A stretch of 64,000 nt of DNA from DATJIG01 sp050260515 (GTDB lineage Bacteria; Pseudomonadota; Alphaproteobacteria; SMXQ01), in assembly GCA_050260515.1 (NCBI GenBank), contig JBLNCI010000009.1, positions 1 to 64,000 on the forward strand, read 5' to 3'. The notes below the pieces were generated by a model that saw only the letters and a program-made list of their open reading frames with translations, had not been told where the DNA came from and searched no databases. Made by a program: the position numbers and the translations under genes. Of this stretch, positions 9,680 to 17,352 are shown one piece after another. Within the stretch, counting starts at the first letter, position 1, and each line of letters starts with the position of its first letter.

Positions 9680-10135
9680 TCAGGCGCGGTGATAGGGGTG
9701 CCCGGCGAGGATCGTCTCGGCGCGGTAGATCTGTTCGGCCACCATCGCCCGCACCAACAGGTGGGGCCACGTCATCGCGCCGAGGGAGAGCACGAGATCC
9801 GCGCGCTCGCGCACCGCATCGGCGAGGCCGTCCGCGCCGCCGATTACCAACGCGAGGCCGCGTCCGCTATCGGCGGTCTTGCCGACGAAGGCCGCGAACG
9901 CCTCGCTGGTCATGGTCTTGCCGCGGGGGTCGAGGGCGACGACGACGGCGTTCTTCGGCACCGACCGGGCAATCTCGGCGCCTTCACGCTCCATGCGCTC
10001 TGCGGCGGTACGGCCTTTCGCTTCGGGGACTTCACGGATGTCGATTGTCGCGCGGATACGTTTCGCATAGTGGGCGAACAGCGCCGCTGCCTCGTCGCGC
10101 CGCGCCCTGCCGACGGCGATGAGGGCGATCTTCAT
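9680..10135 (-). CDS. rlmH: 23S rRNA (pseudouridine1915-N3)-methyltransferase
   Basis: SPOUT-family methyltransferase acting on helix 69 of 23S rRNA in assembled 70S ribosomes. The 151-residue product has the whole fold, with the SAM-binding knot motifs LVIGGADG and LSLGAMTWPHLLVRAMVAEQIYRA, and the C-terminal PYHRA. The MKIALIAVG start is as in homologues. It follows rsfS by 25 bp in the same direction, the common rsfS-rlmH pairing. Confidence 0.95.
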   Translation of the reverse strand: MKIALIAVGRARRDEAAALFAHYAKRIRATIDIREVPEAKGRTAAERMEREGAEIARSVPKNAVVVALDPRGKTMTSEAFAAFVGKTADSGRGLALVIGGADGLADAVRERADLVLSLGAMTWPHLLVRAMVAEQIYRAETILAGHPYHRA

Positions 10136-10160
10136 CCCGGTACCGCGGTGTCGCTCCGGC

Positions 10161-10688
10161 TCAGGCGCTGTGCGCCTTGCCTGCGGGCTTGCGGCGCTTG
10201 GCCGGCTCCGAGGTCGGGGTCAGATCGGCGCTCCACATCTTCTCGAGGTTGTAGAACGAGCGCACCTCGGGGCGGAACAGGTGGGCGACGATGTCGCCCG
10301 CGTCGACCAGAACCCAATCGGCGCGCTCGAGGCCCTCGACCGCCGGGGCCCGGCGGCCGGTCGCCTTGATGCGGTCGCGGAGGTGCTGCGCCATGGTCGC
10401 CACCTGGCGGGTCGACCGGCCCGAGGCGATGACGAGATAGTCCGCGACCGACGACTTGCCGGCCAAGGAGATCGTCGAGACGTCCTCGGCCTTGTCGTCG
10501 CTGAGCGAGTCGAGCACGAGCTTCAGGAGCGCGTCCTGAGCCGCCGGAGCCTTGGCTTTCCTGGTACGGGGCGCGGGATCAACGGCCCTCGGCTTGGCGG
10601 CCGTCTTCGTCGATTGGGAAGGGCTTTTCTTGGCCGAGGCCGACTTCGTTCGGGTGGTCGGCTTTCGGGGCGTGGAAGCGCGGACGAT
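10161..10688 (-). CDS. rsfS: Ribosome silencing factor with basic N-terminal extension (start uncertain)
   Basis: Binds ribosomal protein L14 and blocks subunit joining when nutrients are low. The Iojap/RsfS domain (LLKLVLDSLSDDKAEDVSTI through DLEKMWSAD-like NLEKMW) is complete. The first usual start in frame is the GTG at 10517, but it cuts into the conserved first helix (ALLKLVLDSL) and has no ribosome site. The frame stays open upstream for 57 codons of Lys/Ala/Pro/Thr-rich sequence to an ATC at 10688, seven bases after the GAGG of a perfect GAGGTGAT. I give 10688 as a possible rare ATC start; 10517 is the conservative limit. Length 175 or 118. Neighbours: nadD 60 bp upstream and rlmH downstream. 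Confidence 0.85.
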   Translation of the reverse strand: MVRASTPRKPTTRTKSASAKKSPSQSTKTAAKPRAVDPAPRTRKAKAPAAQDALLKLVLDSLSDDKAEDVSTISLAGKSSVADYLVIASGRSTRQVATMAQHLRDRIKATGRRAPAVEGLERADWVLVDAGDIVAHLFRPEVRSFYNLEKMWSADLTPTSEPAKRRKPAGKAHSA

Positions 10689-10691
10689 GAC

Positions 10692-10699
10692 ATCACCTC
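10692..10699 (-). promoter_or_regulatory. Strong Shine-Dalgarno upstream of rsfS
   Basis: GAGGTGAT on the minus strand is a full match to the 3' end of 16S rRNA. The nearest in-frame codon for rsfS at normal spacing is ATC (10688). The ATG that overlaps this box is in a different frame that does not encode RsfS. Confidence 0.6.
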
Positions 10700-10748
10700 A
10701 TGGTTCGGAAGCGTTACGCTCAGAATATCGGTATCGACCGGTAACGGG

Positions 10749-11360
10749 TCAACCCGGGGCCGGTTCCAGCGATACGGGGCGCCGCTCGCGGGTGGCGACC
10801 CGGCGGCCGGCGCGTATGGCGGTGGCCGACGCGGGATGACGGCGGCAATGGAAGAAGACCCAGGCCGGCGCCGTCGCCAGCGCGAGCTGGGCGGCATGGC
10901 TCTGGTGCCACCGGTATTGCCGGAACCGTCGCGCGGCGTGGCTGGCCAGCGCGCCCCACGAGTACGGCTCGCGATCGAAGACGGCGATCGGCACGGTGCG
11001 GAAAATCAGCGTCCAGTCGCGCCAGTGAGAGATCTGCCGCAGGTTGTCCGCGCCCATGATCCACACGAAATGCGTGCGCGGGAAGCGGCGGACGATCGTG
11101 CGCAGCGTGTCGGCGGTGTAGCGGCTGCCGAGGCGCAGTTCGAGATCGGTGACGCGAATGCGGGGATGGCGAGCCATGTCCTTCGCGCCGGCGAAGCGCT
11201 CCGCGAACGATGCCATGTCGGCGGTCGACTTCAGCGGATTCTGCGGCGAGACCAGCCACCACAATTCGTCGAGCGCGAGGTGCTTCAACGCCAGCAGGCT
11301 GATGTGCCGGTGCCCCTCGTGCGCCGGATTGAACGAGCCGCCCAGGATCCCGATTCGCAG
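10749..11360 (-). CDS. nadD: Nicotinate-nucleotide adenylyltransferase (start uncertain)
   Basis: Makes deamido-NAD from nicotinate mononucleotide and ATP. The essential GGSFNPAHEGHRHIS nucleotide-binding motif is encoded at about 11343-11299, so the protein must begin upstream of the first usual start (TTG at 11288). The segment reads LRIGILGGSFNP, which would be a normal MRIGILGGSFNP start if the CTG at 11360 initiates; the frame also stays open past 11414. No ATG, GTG or ribosome site is seen in frame before the motif. From 11360 the product is 203 residues, the usual NadD size, and includes WWLVSPQNPLK and WIMGADNL. It follows proA closely. Either CTG starts translation or one base is missing or extra here. 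Confidence 0.87.
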   Translation of the reverse strand: MRIGILGGSFNPAHEGHRHISLLALKHLALDELWWLVSPQNPLKSTADMASFAERFAGAKDMARHPRIRVTDLELRLGSRYTADTLRTIVRRFPRTHFVWIMGADNLRQISHWRDWTLIFRTVPIAVFDREPYSWGALASHAARRFRQYRWHQSHAAQLALATAPAWVFFHCRRHPASATAIRAGRRVATRERRPVSLEPAPG

Positions 11361-11442
11361 GTGGGCGTAGTCGGCGACCGCGTAGGGCGGCAGATAGGGC
11401 GTGTGCGGGATCAGGGCAGGCGCTCGCGCTGGCGTGCGGCCA

Positions 11443-12729
11443 CTACGGCCGCACCTGGCCCGTACCCCGGACCACGTACTTGTAGCTGGTGAGCTGCTCG
11501 ACGCCCACCGGGCCGCGGGCGTGCAGCTTGTCGGTCGAGATGCCGATCTCGGCGCCCATGCCGAACTCGCCGCCGTCGGCGAACTGCGTCGAGGCGTTGT
11601 GCAGCACGATCGCGCTGTCGAGCTCGTTCAGGAAGGTCTCGGCGGCGCGGGCGTCGTCGGTCACGATCGAATCGGTATGACGCGAGCCGTGCTTGCGGAT
11701 GTGGTCGATCGCGCCCTTCACCCCGTCGACGACCTTCACCGAGATGATCGCATCGAGGTATTCGGTGTCCCAGTCCTCGGGCGTCGCGGGCTTCACCTCG
11801 CGGTCGACCGAGCGCACGGTCTCGTCGCCACGTACCTCGCACCCGGCGGTGATGAGGTCGGAGATGATCGGCTTGAGATGGCTCGCGACCGCGCGGCGGT
11901 CGATCAGCAGCGTCTCGGTCGCGCCGCAAATGCCCGTCCGCCGCATCTTGGCATTGAGTACGATCTTGCGCGCCATCTCGAGGTTCGCCTCACCGTCGAC
12001 GTACGTGTGGCAGATGCCTTCGAGATGCTTGATGACCGGGATCTTGCTGTCGGCGATCACGCGCTCGATCAGCGACTTGCCGCCGCGCGGCACGATGATG
12101 TCGATGAGCCCCGCGGCCTTGAGCATGGCGCCGACCGCCGCGCGATCGCGGGTCGGCACGATCTGCACCGCGGCTTCGGGCAGGCCCGCGGCCTTGATGC
12201 CCAGGGCGAGGCAGTCGTAGATCGCCTGCGACGAGTGGAGACTTTCGGAGCCGCCGCGCAGGATCACGGCGTTGCCCGCCTTGAGGCACAGCGCCGCGGC
12301 GTCGGCGGTGACGTTCGGGCGCGATTCGTAGATGACCCCGATGACGCCAAGCGGCACGCGAACGCGCGCGATCCTGAGGCCGTTCGGTCGCGTCCACTCG
12401 GCGATGGTCTGGCCGACGGGATCGGCGAGGGACGCGATGTCCTCGAGCCCCTTCGCCATCGCCTCGATCCGCGCGGGATTCAGCAGCAGCCGGTCGCGCA
12501 TCGCGGAGGACAGCCCTTGGCGTTCCGCCTCGGCGATGTCGCGCGCATTCGCCGCGAGGATGTCGGCTTGGTGCGCGCGCAGCGCCTTCGCGGTGCCCGT
12601 CAGCGCCGCGTTCTTCGCTTCCGTTGAAGCGATCGCGAGACGGTCGACCGCGGCGCGCGCGGCTTCCGCCATGCGCCGGACCACCATCTCGGGGGTGTCG
12701 GTTCCCGGTGTGTCGAGGTCGACGGTCAT
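11443..12729 (-). CDS. proA: Glutamate-5-semialdehyde dehydrogenase (gamma-glutamyl phosphate reductase)
   Basis: Second enzyme of proline synthesis; NADPH reduces gamma-glutamyl phosphate to glutamate-5-semialdehyde. The 428-residue product has the aldehyde dehydrogenase fold with the active-site Cys in RRTGICGATET and the ProA signatures VPLGVIGVIYESRPNVT and VKVVDG. Its ATG overlaps the proB stop by 4 bp, as expected for enzymes that hand over a labile acyl phosphate. Confidence 0.97.
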   Translation of the reverse strand: MTVDLDTPGTDTPEMVVRRMAEAARAAVDRLAIASTEAKNAALTGTAKALRAHQADILAANARDIAEAERQGLSSAMRDRLLLNPARIEAMAKGLEDIASLADPVGQTIAEWTRPNGLRIARVRVPLGVIGVIYESRPNVTADAAALCLKAGNAVILRGGSESLHSSQAIYDCLALGIKAAGLPEAAVQIVPTRDRAAVGAMLKAAGLIDIIVPRGGKSLIERVIADSKIPVIKHLEGICHTYVDGEANLEMARKIVLNAKMRRTGICGATETLLIDRRAVASHLKPIISDLITAGCEVRGDETVRSVDREVKPATPEDWDTEYLDAIISVKVVDGVKGAIDHIRKHGSRHTDSIVTDDARAAETFLNELDSAIVLHNASTQFADGGEFGMGAEIGISTDKLHARGPVGVEQLTSYKYVVRGTGQVRP

Positions 12730-13883
12730 TCGCCGTCTCCATTCGAGAGCAGGACGAGATCGTCGCGGTGGATCATCTCGTCGCGTCCACGGTAGCCGAG
12801 CAAAGCCTCGATTTCACGGCTTTTGTGCCCGGCGATCCGCCGCGCGTCGGCATCGTCGTAGGCGGACAGCCCACGCGCCACCGGCTGACCGTCGCGGGTC
12901 TCGATGACCAAGAGGTCGCCGCGGCCGAAGCGGCCTCCGACGTTCACGACGCCGGCGGGCAGGAGGCTCTTGCCGGCCTTCAGCGCCGCGAGCGCGCCAT
13001 CGTCGACGGTGAGCGTACCCTGGGGCTTGAGAGAGGCGGCGATCCAGTGCTTGCGCGCGCTGCGCGGCTCGGACGCGGGCAGGAACCAGGTCGCTCGCGA
13101 TTGGCCGGCCATCAACGCCGCAAGCGCGTGCTCGCGGCGGCCGTCGGCGATCGCCATACGGCATCCCGCCGACATCGCGATATTGGCGGCGGCGAGCTTG
13201 GTGACCATGCCTCCCGACGAATATCCGGGCAGAGCCTCGCCGGCCATTTTGGCGATGCGTGGCGTGATCGCCGACACCTCGGGAATGAACTCGGCCTCGG
13301 GATCGAGGTTCGGATCGGCGGTGTAGAGGCCGTCGATCGTCGAGAGCAGGATCAGCGTGTCGGCGCCAATCATGGCAGCGACACGCGCCGCGAGCCGGTC
13401 GTTGTCGCCGAACCGGATTTCGTTGGTCGCGACGGTATCGTTCTCGTTGATGACGGGAACGGCGCCGAGCTTCAGCAATTGCGCGATTGTCGAGCGACCG
13501 TTCAGGTAGCGCCGGCGGTCCTCGATGTCGTCGAGCGTCAGCAGCACCTGGGCGACGGTGATGTGATGGCGCGCAAGCGCCTCCTGATATGCGTGAGCGA
13601 GCCGGATCTGGCCGGTCGCGGCGGCCGCCTGCTTCTCCTCCAGCCGCAGCTTGCCGGGACGAAGTCCGAGATGCTGGCGACCGACGGCAATCGCGCCCGA
13701 TGACACCAGTACGACGTCCTGGCCGCGCTTGCGCGCCTCGGCGACGTCGGCGGCGAGCGCGCGCAGCCATGCGCTGCGTACCGCGCCGGTCTTGTCGTCG
13801 GCGAGCAGCGCGGAGCCCACCTTGATGACGAGCCGCTTCGCGTGCGCGAGCTTGCGCTCGCGCGTCTTCCCCCGTGTCGTCAC
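12726..13883 (-). CDS. proB: Glutamate 5-kinase with PUA domain
   Basis: First, proline-inhibited enzyme of proline synthesis. The amino-acid-kinase domain occupies about 15-265 (VIKVGSALL, LVSSGAIAVG, PVINENDTV, YSSGGMVTKLAAA) and a PUA domain about 285-375. Length 385 is typical of the PUA-containing form. Its ATG overlaps the obgE stop by 4 bp, and its own stop overlaps proA, so obgE-proB-proA are translationally linked. Confidence 0.97.
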   Translation of the reverse strand: MTTRGKTRERKLAHAKRLVIKVGSALLADDKTGAVRSAWLRALAADVAEARKRGQDVVLVSSGAIAVGRQHLGLRPGKLRLEEKQAAAATGQIRLAHAYQEALARHHITVAQVLLTLDDIEDRRRYLNGRSTIAQLLKLGAVPVINENDTVATNEIRFGDNDRLAARVAAMIGADTLILLSTIDGLYTADPNLDPEAEFIPEVSAITPRIAKMAGEALPGYSSGGMVTKLAAANIAMSAGCRMAIADGRREHALAALMAGQSRATWFLPASEPRSARKHWIAASLKPQGTLTVDDGALAALKAGKSLLPAGVVNVGGRFGRGDLLVIETRDGQPVARGLSAYDDADARRIAGHKSREIEALLGYRGRDEMIHRDDLVLLSNGDGE

Positions 13884-14980
13884 GATTCCGCCGTGGCGCG
13901 TGCGCGCCCAGCCTCCTTCTTGTTCTTGCCGGCAGCCGTTCCCTTGCCGGCTTTCTTCGAGTCCTTGGCCCGCGCGGCATTCACCTCCGCGGCGAGCGCC
14001 CGCAGCGCGTCTCGCACGCCGGCGCCAGTGGCGCCGGACATGGCCAGCACGATCGGCTGGGTCTTTCGACCGCGGCGTATGGACGCCTTTTTCAGCGCCG
14101 CGAGCTTGGTCTTGACCGCCTTTTCATCGAGCGCGTCGGTCTTGTTGAGGGCGACGATCTCGGGTTTTGTCGCAAGACCGTGGCCGTACGCCTTGATCTC
14201 GGCGCGGACCAGCCGATACGCGTCGGCCACGTCCTCGGCCGTGCCGTCGACGAGATGCAGCAACACGCGGCAGCGCTCGACATGGCCGAGGAAGCGGACG
14301 CCGAGGCCCGCGCCTTCGTGGGCGCCCTCGATCAGACCGGGGATGTCGGCGAGCACGAATTCGTTCTGATCGACGCGCACGACGCCGAGCTGCGGCGACA
14401 GAGTCGTGAACGGATAGTCGGCGATCTTCGGCCGTGCCGCCGAGGACGCGGCGAGGAACGTCGACTTGCCGGCGTTGGGCAGTCCGATCAGCCCCGCGTC
14501 CGCGATGAGCTTGAGGCGCAGGATGAGCGTCCGCTCCTCGCCCGGAGTTCCCGGCGTGGTCTGGCGCGGCGCGCGGTTGACCGACGACTTGAACGTCGCG
14601 TTGCCGCGCCCGCCCCGTCCGCCCTGGGCGACGACGACCCGTAGGCCGGGCTTGTCGAGGTCGAACAGCAGCGTCTCCGCGTCTTCCTCGAAGATCTGCG
14701 TGCCGACCGGGACCTTGAGGACCACCGGCTCGCCGGCGGCGCCGGACTTGTTGCGGCCCTCGCCGTGGCGACCGTTCTTCGCCTTGAAATGCTGCTGGAA
14801 GCGGAAGTCGACGAGCGTGTTGAGGCCGTCCACGGCCTCGGCGATCACATCGCCGCCGTCCCCGCCGTTACCGCCGTCGGGGCCGCCGAACTCGATGAAC
14901 TTCTCGCGCCGGAACGACAGCGAACCGGGGCCGCCGTCGCCGGCCTTCACGTAGATCTTGGTCTGATCCACGAACTTCAT
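13880..14980 (-). CDS. obgE: Obg-family GTPase
   Basis: Essential GTPase of 50S ribosome assembly and stress response. Domains: Gly-rich Obg fold (about 1-158, MKFVDQTKIYVKAGDGGPG and repeated GG turns), G domain (about 160-330; GLPNAGKST, DIPGLIEGAHEG, NKTD, SGATG), then a 37-residue C-terminal tail rich in Ala, Lys and Gly instead of a folded OCT domain. It begins the obgE-proB-proA overlapped run. A hairpin terminator lies between rpmA and this gene, so it may have its own promoter or receive read-through. Confidence 0.97.
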   Translation of the reverse strand: MKFVDQTKIYVKAGDGGPGSLSFRREKFIEFGGPDGGNGGDGGDVIAEAVDGLNTLVDFRFQQHFKAKNGRHGEGRNKSGAAGEPVVLKVPVGTQIFEEDAETLLFDLDKPGLRVVVAQGGRGGRGNATFKSSVNRAPRQTTPGTPGEERTLILRLKLIADAGLIGLPNAGKSTFLAASSAARPKIADYPFTTLSPQLGVVRVDQNEFVLADIPGLIEGAHEGAGLGVRFLGHVERCRVLLHLVDGTAEDVADAYRLVRAEIKAYGHGLATKPEIVALNKTDALDEKAVKTKLAALKKASIRRGRKTQPIVLAMSGATGAGVRDALRALAAEVNAARAKDSKKAGKGTAAGKNKKEAGRARATAES

Positions 14981-15020
14981 CGGAGTCGTCCCGCATCACC
15001 AGTGGAGAGCGCCCAAAGCA

Positions 15021-15048
15021 AAAGGGGAATGGCGCGCCATTCCCCTTT
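15021..15048 (-). terminator. Hairpin terminator or attenuator after rpmA
   Basis: A 13-bp perfect inverted repeat (AAAGGGGAATGGC with its complement, 2-nt loop) lies 32 bp past the rpmA stop. On the minus strand the stem ends CCCCTTT and runs into TGCTTT, giving a modest T-rich tail. It could end most rplU-rpmA transcripts and let some through to obgE. Confidence 0.65.
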
Positions 15049-15080
15049 GCGAACCCGTGTCGGGAAAAGGCGCGCGAAGC

Positions 15081-15338
15081 TTAGTGCTTCGGCACCACCG
15101 ACACAAAGGTGCGGGCCTTGGTGCCCGAGTGGAACTCGACGGTGCCCTCGACCGTCGCGAACAGCGTGTGGTCGCGGCCCACGCCGACGTTGCGCCCGGC
15201 GTGATACACGGTGCCGCGCTGGCGCACGAGGATGTTGCCGGGGACCACGATCTGCCCGCCGTACTTCTTCACGCCGAGACGACGGCCCTCGGAGTCGCGT
15301 CCGTTGCGCGACGAACCGCCAGCTTTCTTGTGAGCCAT
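15081..15338 (-). CDS. rpmA: 50S ribosomal protein L27
   Basis: Large-subunit protein whose N-terminal arm reaches the peptidyl transferase centre. The 85-residue product starts MAHKKAGGSSRNGRDSEG and has the conserved RLGVKKYGGQ and GNILVRQRGT motifs; there is no N-terminal processing extension of the Firmicutes type. It follows rplU by 30 bp. Confidence 0.98.
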   Translation of the reverse strand: MAHKKAGGSSRNGRDSEGRRLGVKKYGGQIVVPGNILVRQRGTVYHAGRNVGVGRDHTLFATVEGTVEFHSGTKARTFVSVVPKH

Positions 15339-15368
15339 GACTCTCTCCTTCGGTCGGCAGCGCCGACG

Positions 15369-15869
15369 TTACTTCTTTTTGGTGGTGCCCTTGGCGCCCG
15401 ACTTCGGGGCGGCCTTCGCCTTCGGCTTCGCGGCGGCGGGCTTCGCGGCGGCCTTCGCCTTGGCCGCGGGCTTCTTGGTCTCGGACTTCGCCTCTGCCGG
15501 AGCCTCGGCCTTCGGGGCCGGAGCGGGGCGGGCGGCGCGCGCCGGCTTCTCGGCCGCGTCCTTGTAGATGCCGTCGATGCGGACGACGGTCAGCAACTGG
15601 CGATGGCCGTTCTTGCGCCGCGAGTTCTGGCGGCGGCGCTTCTTGAAGACGATGACCTTGTCGTCCTTCTTCTGCTCGAGGACCGTGCCCGTCACGACGG
15701 CGCCGGAGACGAGCGGCGCGCCGAAGGTCGTGCCGGAGCCTTCGCCGATGGCGAGGATTTCCTTGAACTCCACTTCCTCGCCGTGCTCCCCGGGGAGCTT
15801 CTCGATGAAGAGGACGTCGTTGGCCGCGACCTTGTACTGCTTGCCGCCGGTGCGGATGACCGCAAACAT
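15369..15869 (-). CDS. rplU: 50S ribosomal protein L21 with Ala/Lys-rich C-terminal tail
   Basis: Large-subunit protein binding 23S rRNA. Residues 1 to about 105 are a standard L21 (MFAVIRTGGKQYKV, VIVFKKRRRQNSRRKNGHRQ, VVRIDGI). Residues about 106-166 form a low-complexity tail of Ala, Lys and Pro ending in TTKKK, common in alphaproteobacteria but variable in length. It is the first gene of the rplU-rpmA pair; its promoter must lie in the long region between 15870 and 16350. Confidence 0.97.
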   Translation of the reverse strand: MFAVIRTGGKQYKVAANDVLFIEKLPGEHGEEVEFKEILAIGEGSGTTFGAPLVSGAVVTGTVLEQKKDDKVIVFKKRRRQNSRRKNGHRQLLTVVRIDGIYKDAAEKPARAARPAPAPKAEAPAEAKSETKKPAAKAKAAAKPAAAKPKAKAAPKSGAKGTTKKK

Positions 15870-16350
15870 GGCATCAACCCGATCTAAGGAATGGGAAAGG
15901 CGCGCGGGTGGCCCCGGCGCCCTCGGAAGCGGCGTAAATACCCTCGCGGGGGTGCCCAGTCAACCGGAATCTGGCCGATTCGGCCGCTCCAAACCCTTGT
16001 CGGGCTTGGCTTTCGGGCACTTTCCCGGCGGCGCGCCGACGGCTCAGGATCGCTACGGCGGCGGTGTGGCATCAACCATTTGGCTCTCCAGGGCGGATTC
16101 CGCAAACACTGCCCCAAAGCCTTGGTGCAACCCCCCGGAAACGGCGCAGGGAACGACTTTCGCCCCGCAACATTTGTCTTTGAACTGACGCTTCGGTCGG
16201 CCGGGATGGGCGGGCTGGCATCAAGTCACCGAAAACGCACAGGGGCGTCGGGAGGTGCGGAGAGATAAGACAAATCTGTCTATCTCGTCTGTCTCCCTCG
16301 CGCGTTTGACGCCGGGTGGCGGCCGCACGCTTTGCTTCCGAGGAGAACGC
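15870..16350. other. Long divergent intergenic region
   Basis: 481 bp separate rplU (minus) from the glycosyltransferase gene (plus). I see no supported gene. It must contain the rplU promoter and probably the promoter of the glycan cassette, but no clear -35/-10 pair stands out. An imperfect hairpin lies at 16262-16286. Base composition includes AT-richer patches compared with the flanking genes. Confidence 0.6.
16262..16286 (+). promoter_or_regulatory. Imperfect inverted repeat upstream of the glycan cassette
   Basis: GAGATAAGACA (16262-16272), 4 nt, then TGTCTATCTC (16277-16286) form a near-perfect hairpin with one bulged base. It lies 65 bp before the glycosyltransferase start, so it could be an operator or a leader-RNA structure. 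No T-run follows, so it is not a terminator. Confidence 0.35.
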
Positions 16351-17340
16351 ATGCTGTCCGTGGTCATTCCTGCGCTGAACGAAGAAGAAGCCATCACGCA
16401 GACCGTGACCACCGCACGCGAGGTTCTCGAGAGGAATGGAATCGCCCCGGTCGAGGTCATCGTCGTCGACGATGGGTCGAGCGACGCCACCGGCGCGAGA
16501 GCGGCCGCCGTCGGTGCCCGGGTGATCCGCCATCCGCACAATGTCGGTTACGGGCGTTCGCTGAAGGACGGGATTCTCGCGGCGAGCTACGACACGATCG
16601 CCATCTCGGACGCCGACGGAACGTACCCGCTCGAAGATCTCCCGGTTCTCTTCGCGATGAAGAACGCGGGTTACGACATGGTGGTCGGTGCCCGTACCGG
16701 CCCGTACTACCAGGAGTCGATGATCAAATCTCCGCTGCGGTGGGTGCTGCGCCTGATCGTCGAGTGGACGGCCGGGCGGCGGATTCCGGACATCAACTCG
16801 GGGCTCCGGGTGTTTTCCCGCGACATCACGCTGAGGTATTTCGATCGCCTGTGCGACACGTTCAGCTTCACCACGTCGCTGACGCTCGCGTACATGATGA
16901 ACAGTCGCTTCGTCGCGTATCGGGAGATCGACTACAAGAAGCGCATCGGCCATACGCGGGTCCGTCTGTTCCGCGACGCGCTCAAGACGTTGCAGTTCAT
17001 CACCGAGGCGGCGGTCTATTACAACCCGCTCAAGATATTCACGCTGCTCGCCTTCCTGTGCCTGGTCGCGGCGACGCTGTCGATCGCCGTCGGCCTGATC
17101 ACGCACTTTGCCACATTGTTCATGCTCGGCGCGGGAGCCATTCTCGCGGGCATCATCGTCCTTTCGCTGGGATTCGTCTGCGTGCTTCTCAAGCAGATCA
17201 TGGATGGTGGAACCCGCATGCTTCCTGGAGAGAACGCCGCGCTGGCGGCGCCAACGACCTCGCCCGCCGAAGCCAAGCGCTGGGTGCCTGCCAATCCGGA
17301 CGGTGCGCTGCAGCGGCAGGAGAGGCTCCGGTCCAGCTAG
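16351..17340 (+). CDS. Family 2 glycosyltransferase, membrane-anchored (GtrB/DPM1-like)
   Basis: Probably transfers a sugar to a polyprenyl phosphate at the inner membrane. The GT-A domain (about 1-230) has VVIPALNEEEAI, VIVVDDGSSD, the DAD metal site in ISDADGTYPLED and GYGRSLKDGI. Two membrane helices follow (about 235-260 and 265-295). The ATG at 16351 has a good GAGGAG ribosome site; upstream open frame has none. A GtrA-type flippase is encoded two genes downstream, and GtrB-like transferases and GtrA flippases act together in glucosylation of O antigen or similar glycans, so this gene probably makes the lipid-linked donor. Confidence 0.88.
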   Translation: MLSVVIPALNEEEAITQTVTTAREVLERNGIAPVEVIVVDDGSSDATGARAAAVGARVIRHPHNVGYGRSLKDGILAASYDTIAISDADGTYPLEDLPVLFAMKNAGYDMVVGARTGPYYQESMIKSPLRWVLRLIVEWTAGRRIPDINSGLRVFSRDITLRYFDRLCDTFSFTTSLTLAYMMNSRFVAYREIDYKKRIGHTRVRLFRDALKTLQFITEAAVYYNPLKIFTLLAFLCLVAATLSIAVGLITHFATLFMLGAGAILAGIIVLSLGFVCVLLKQIMDGGTRMLPGENAALAAPTTSPAEAKRWVPANPDGALQRQERLRSS

Positions 17341-17352
17341 GGGGCCTCCGGG

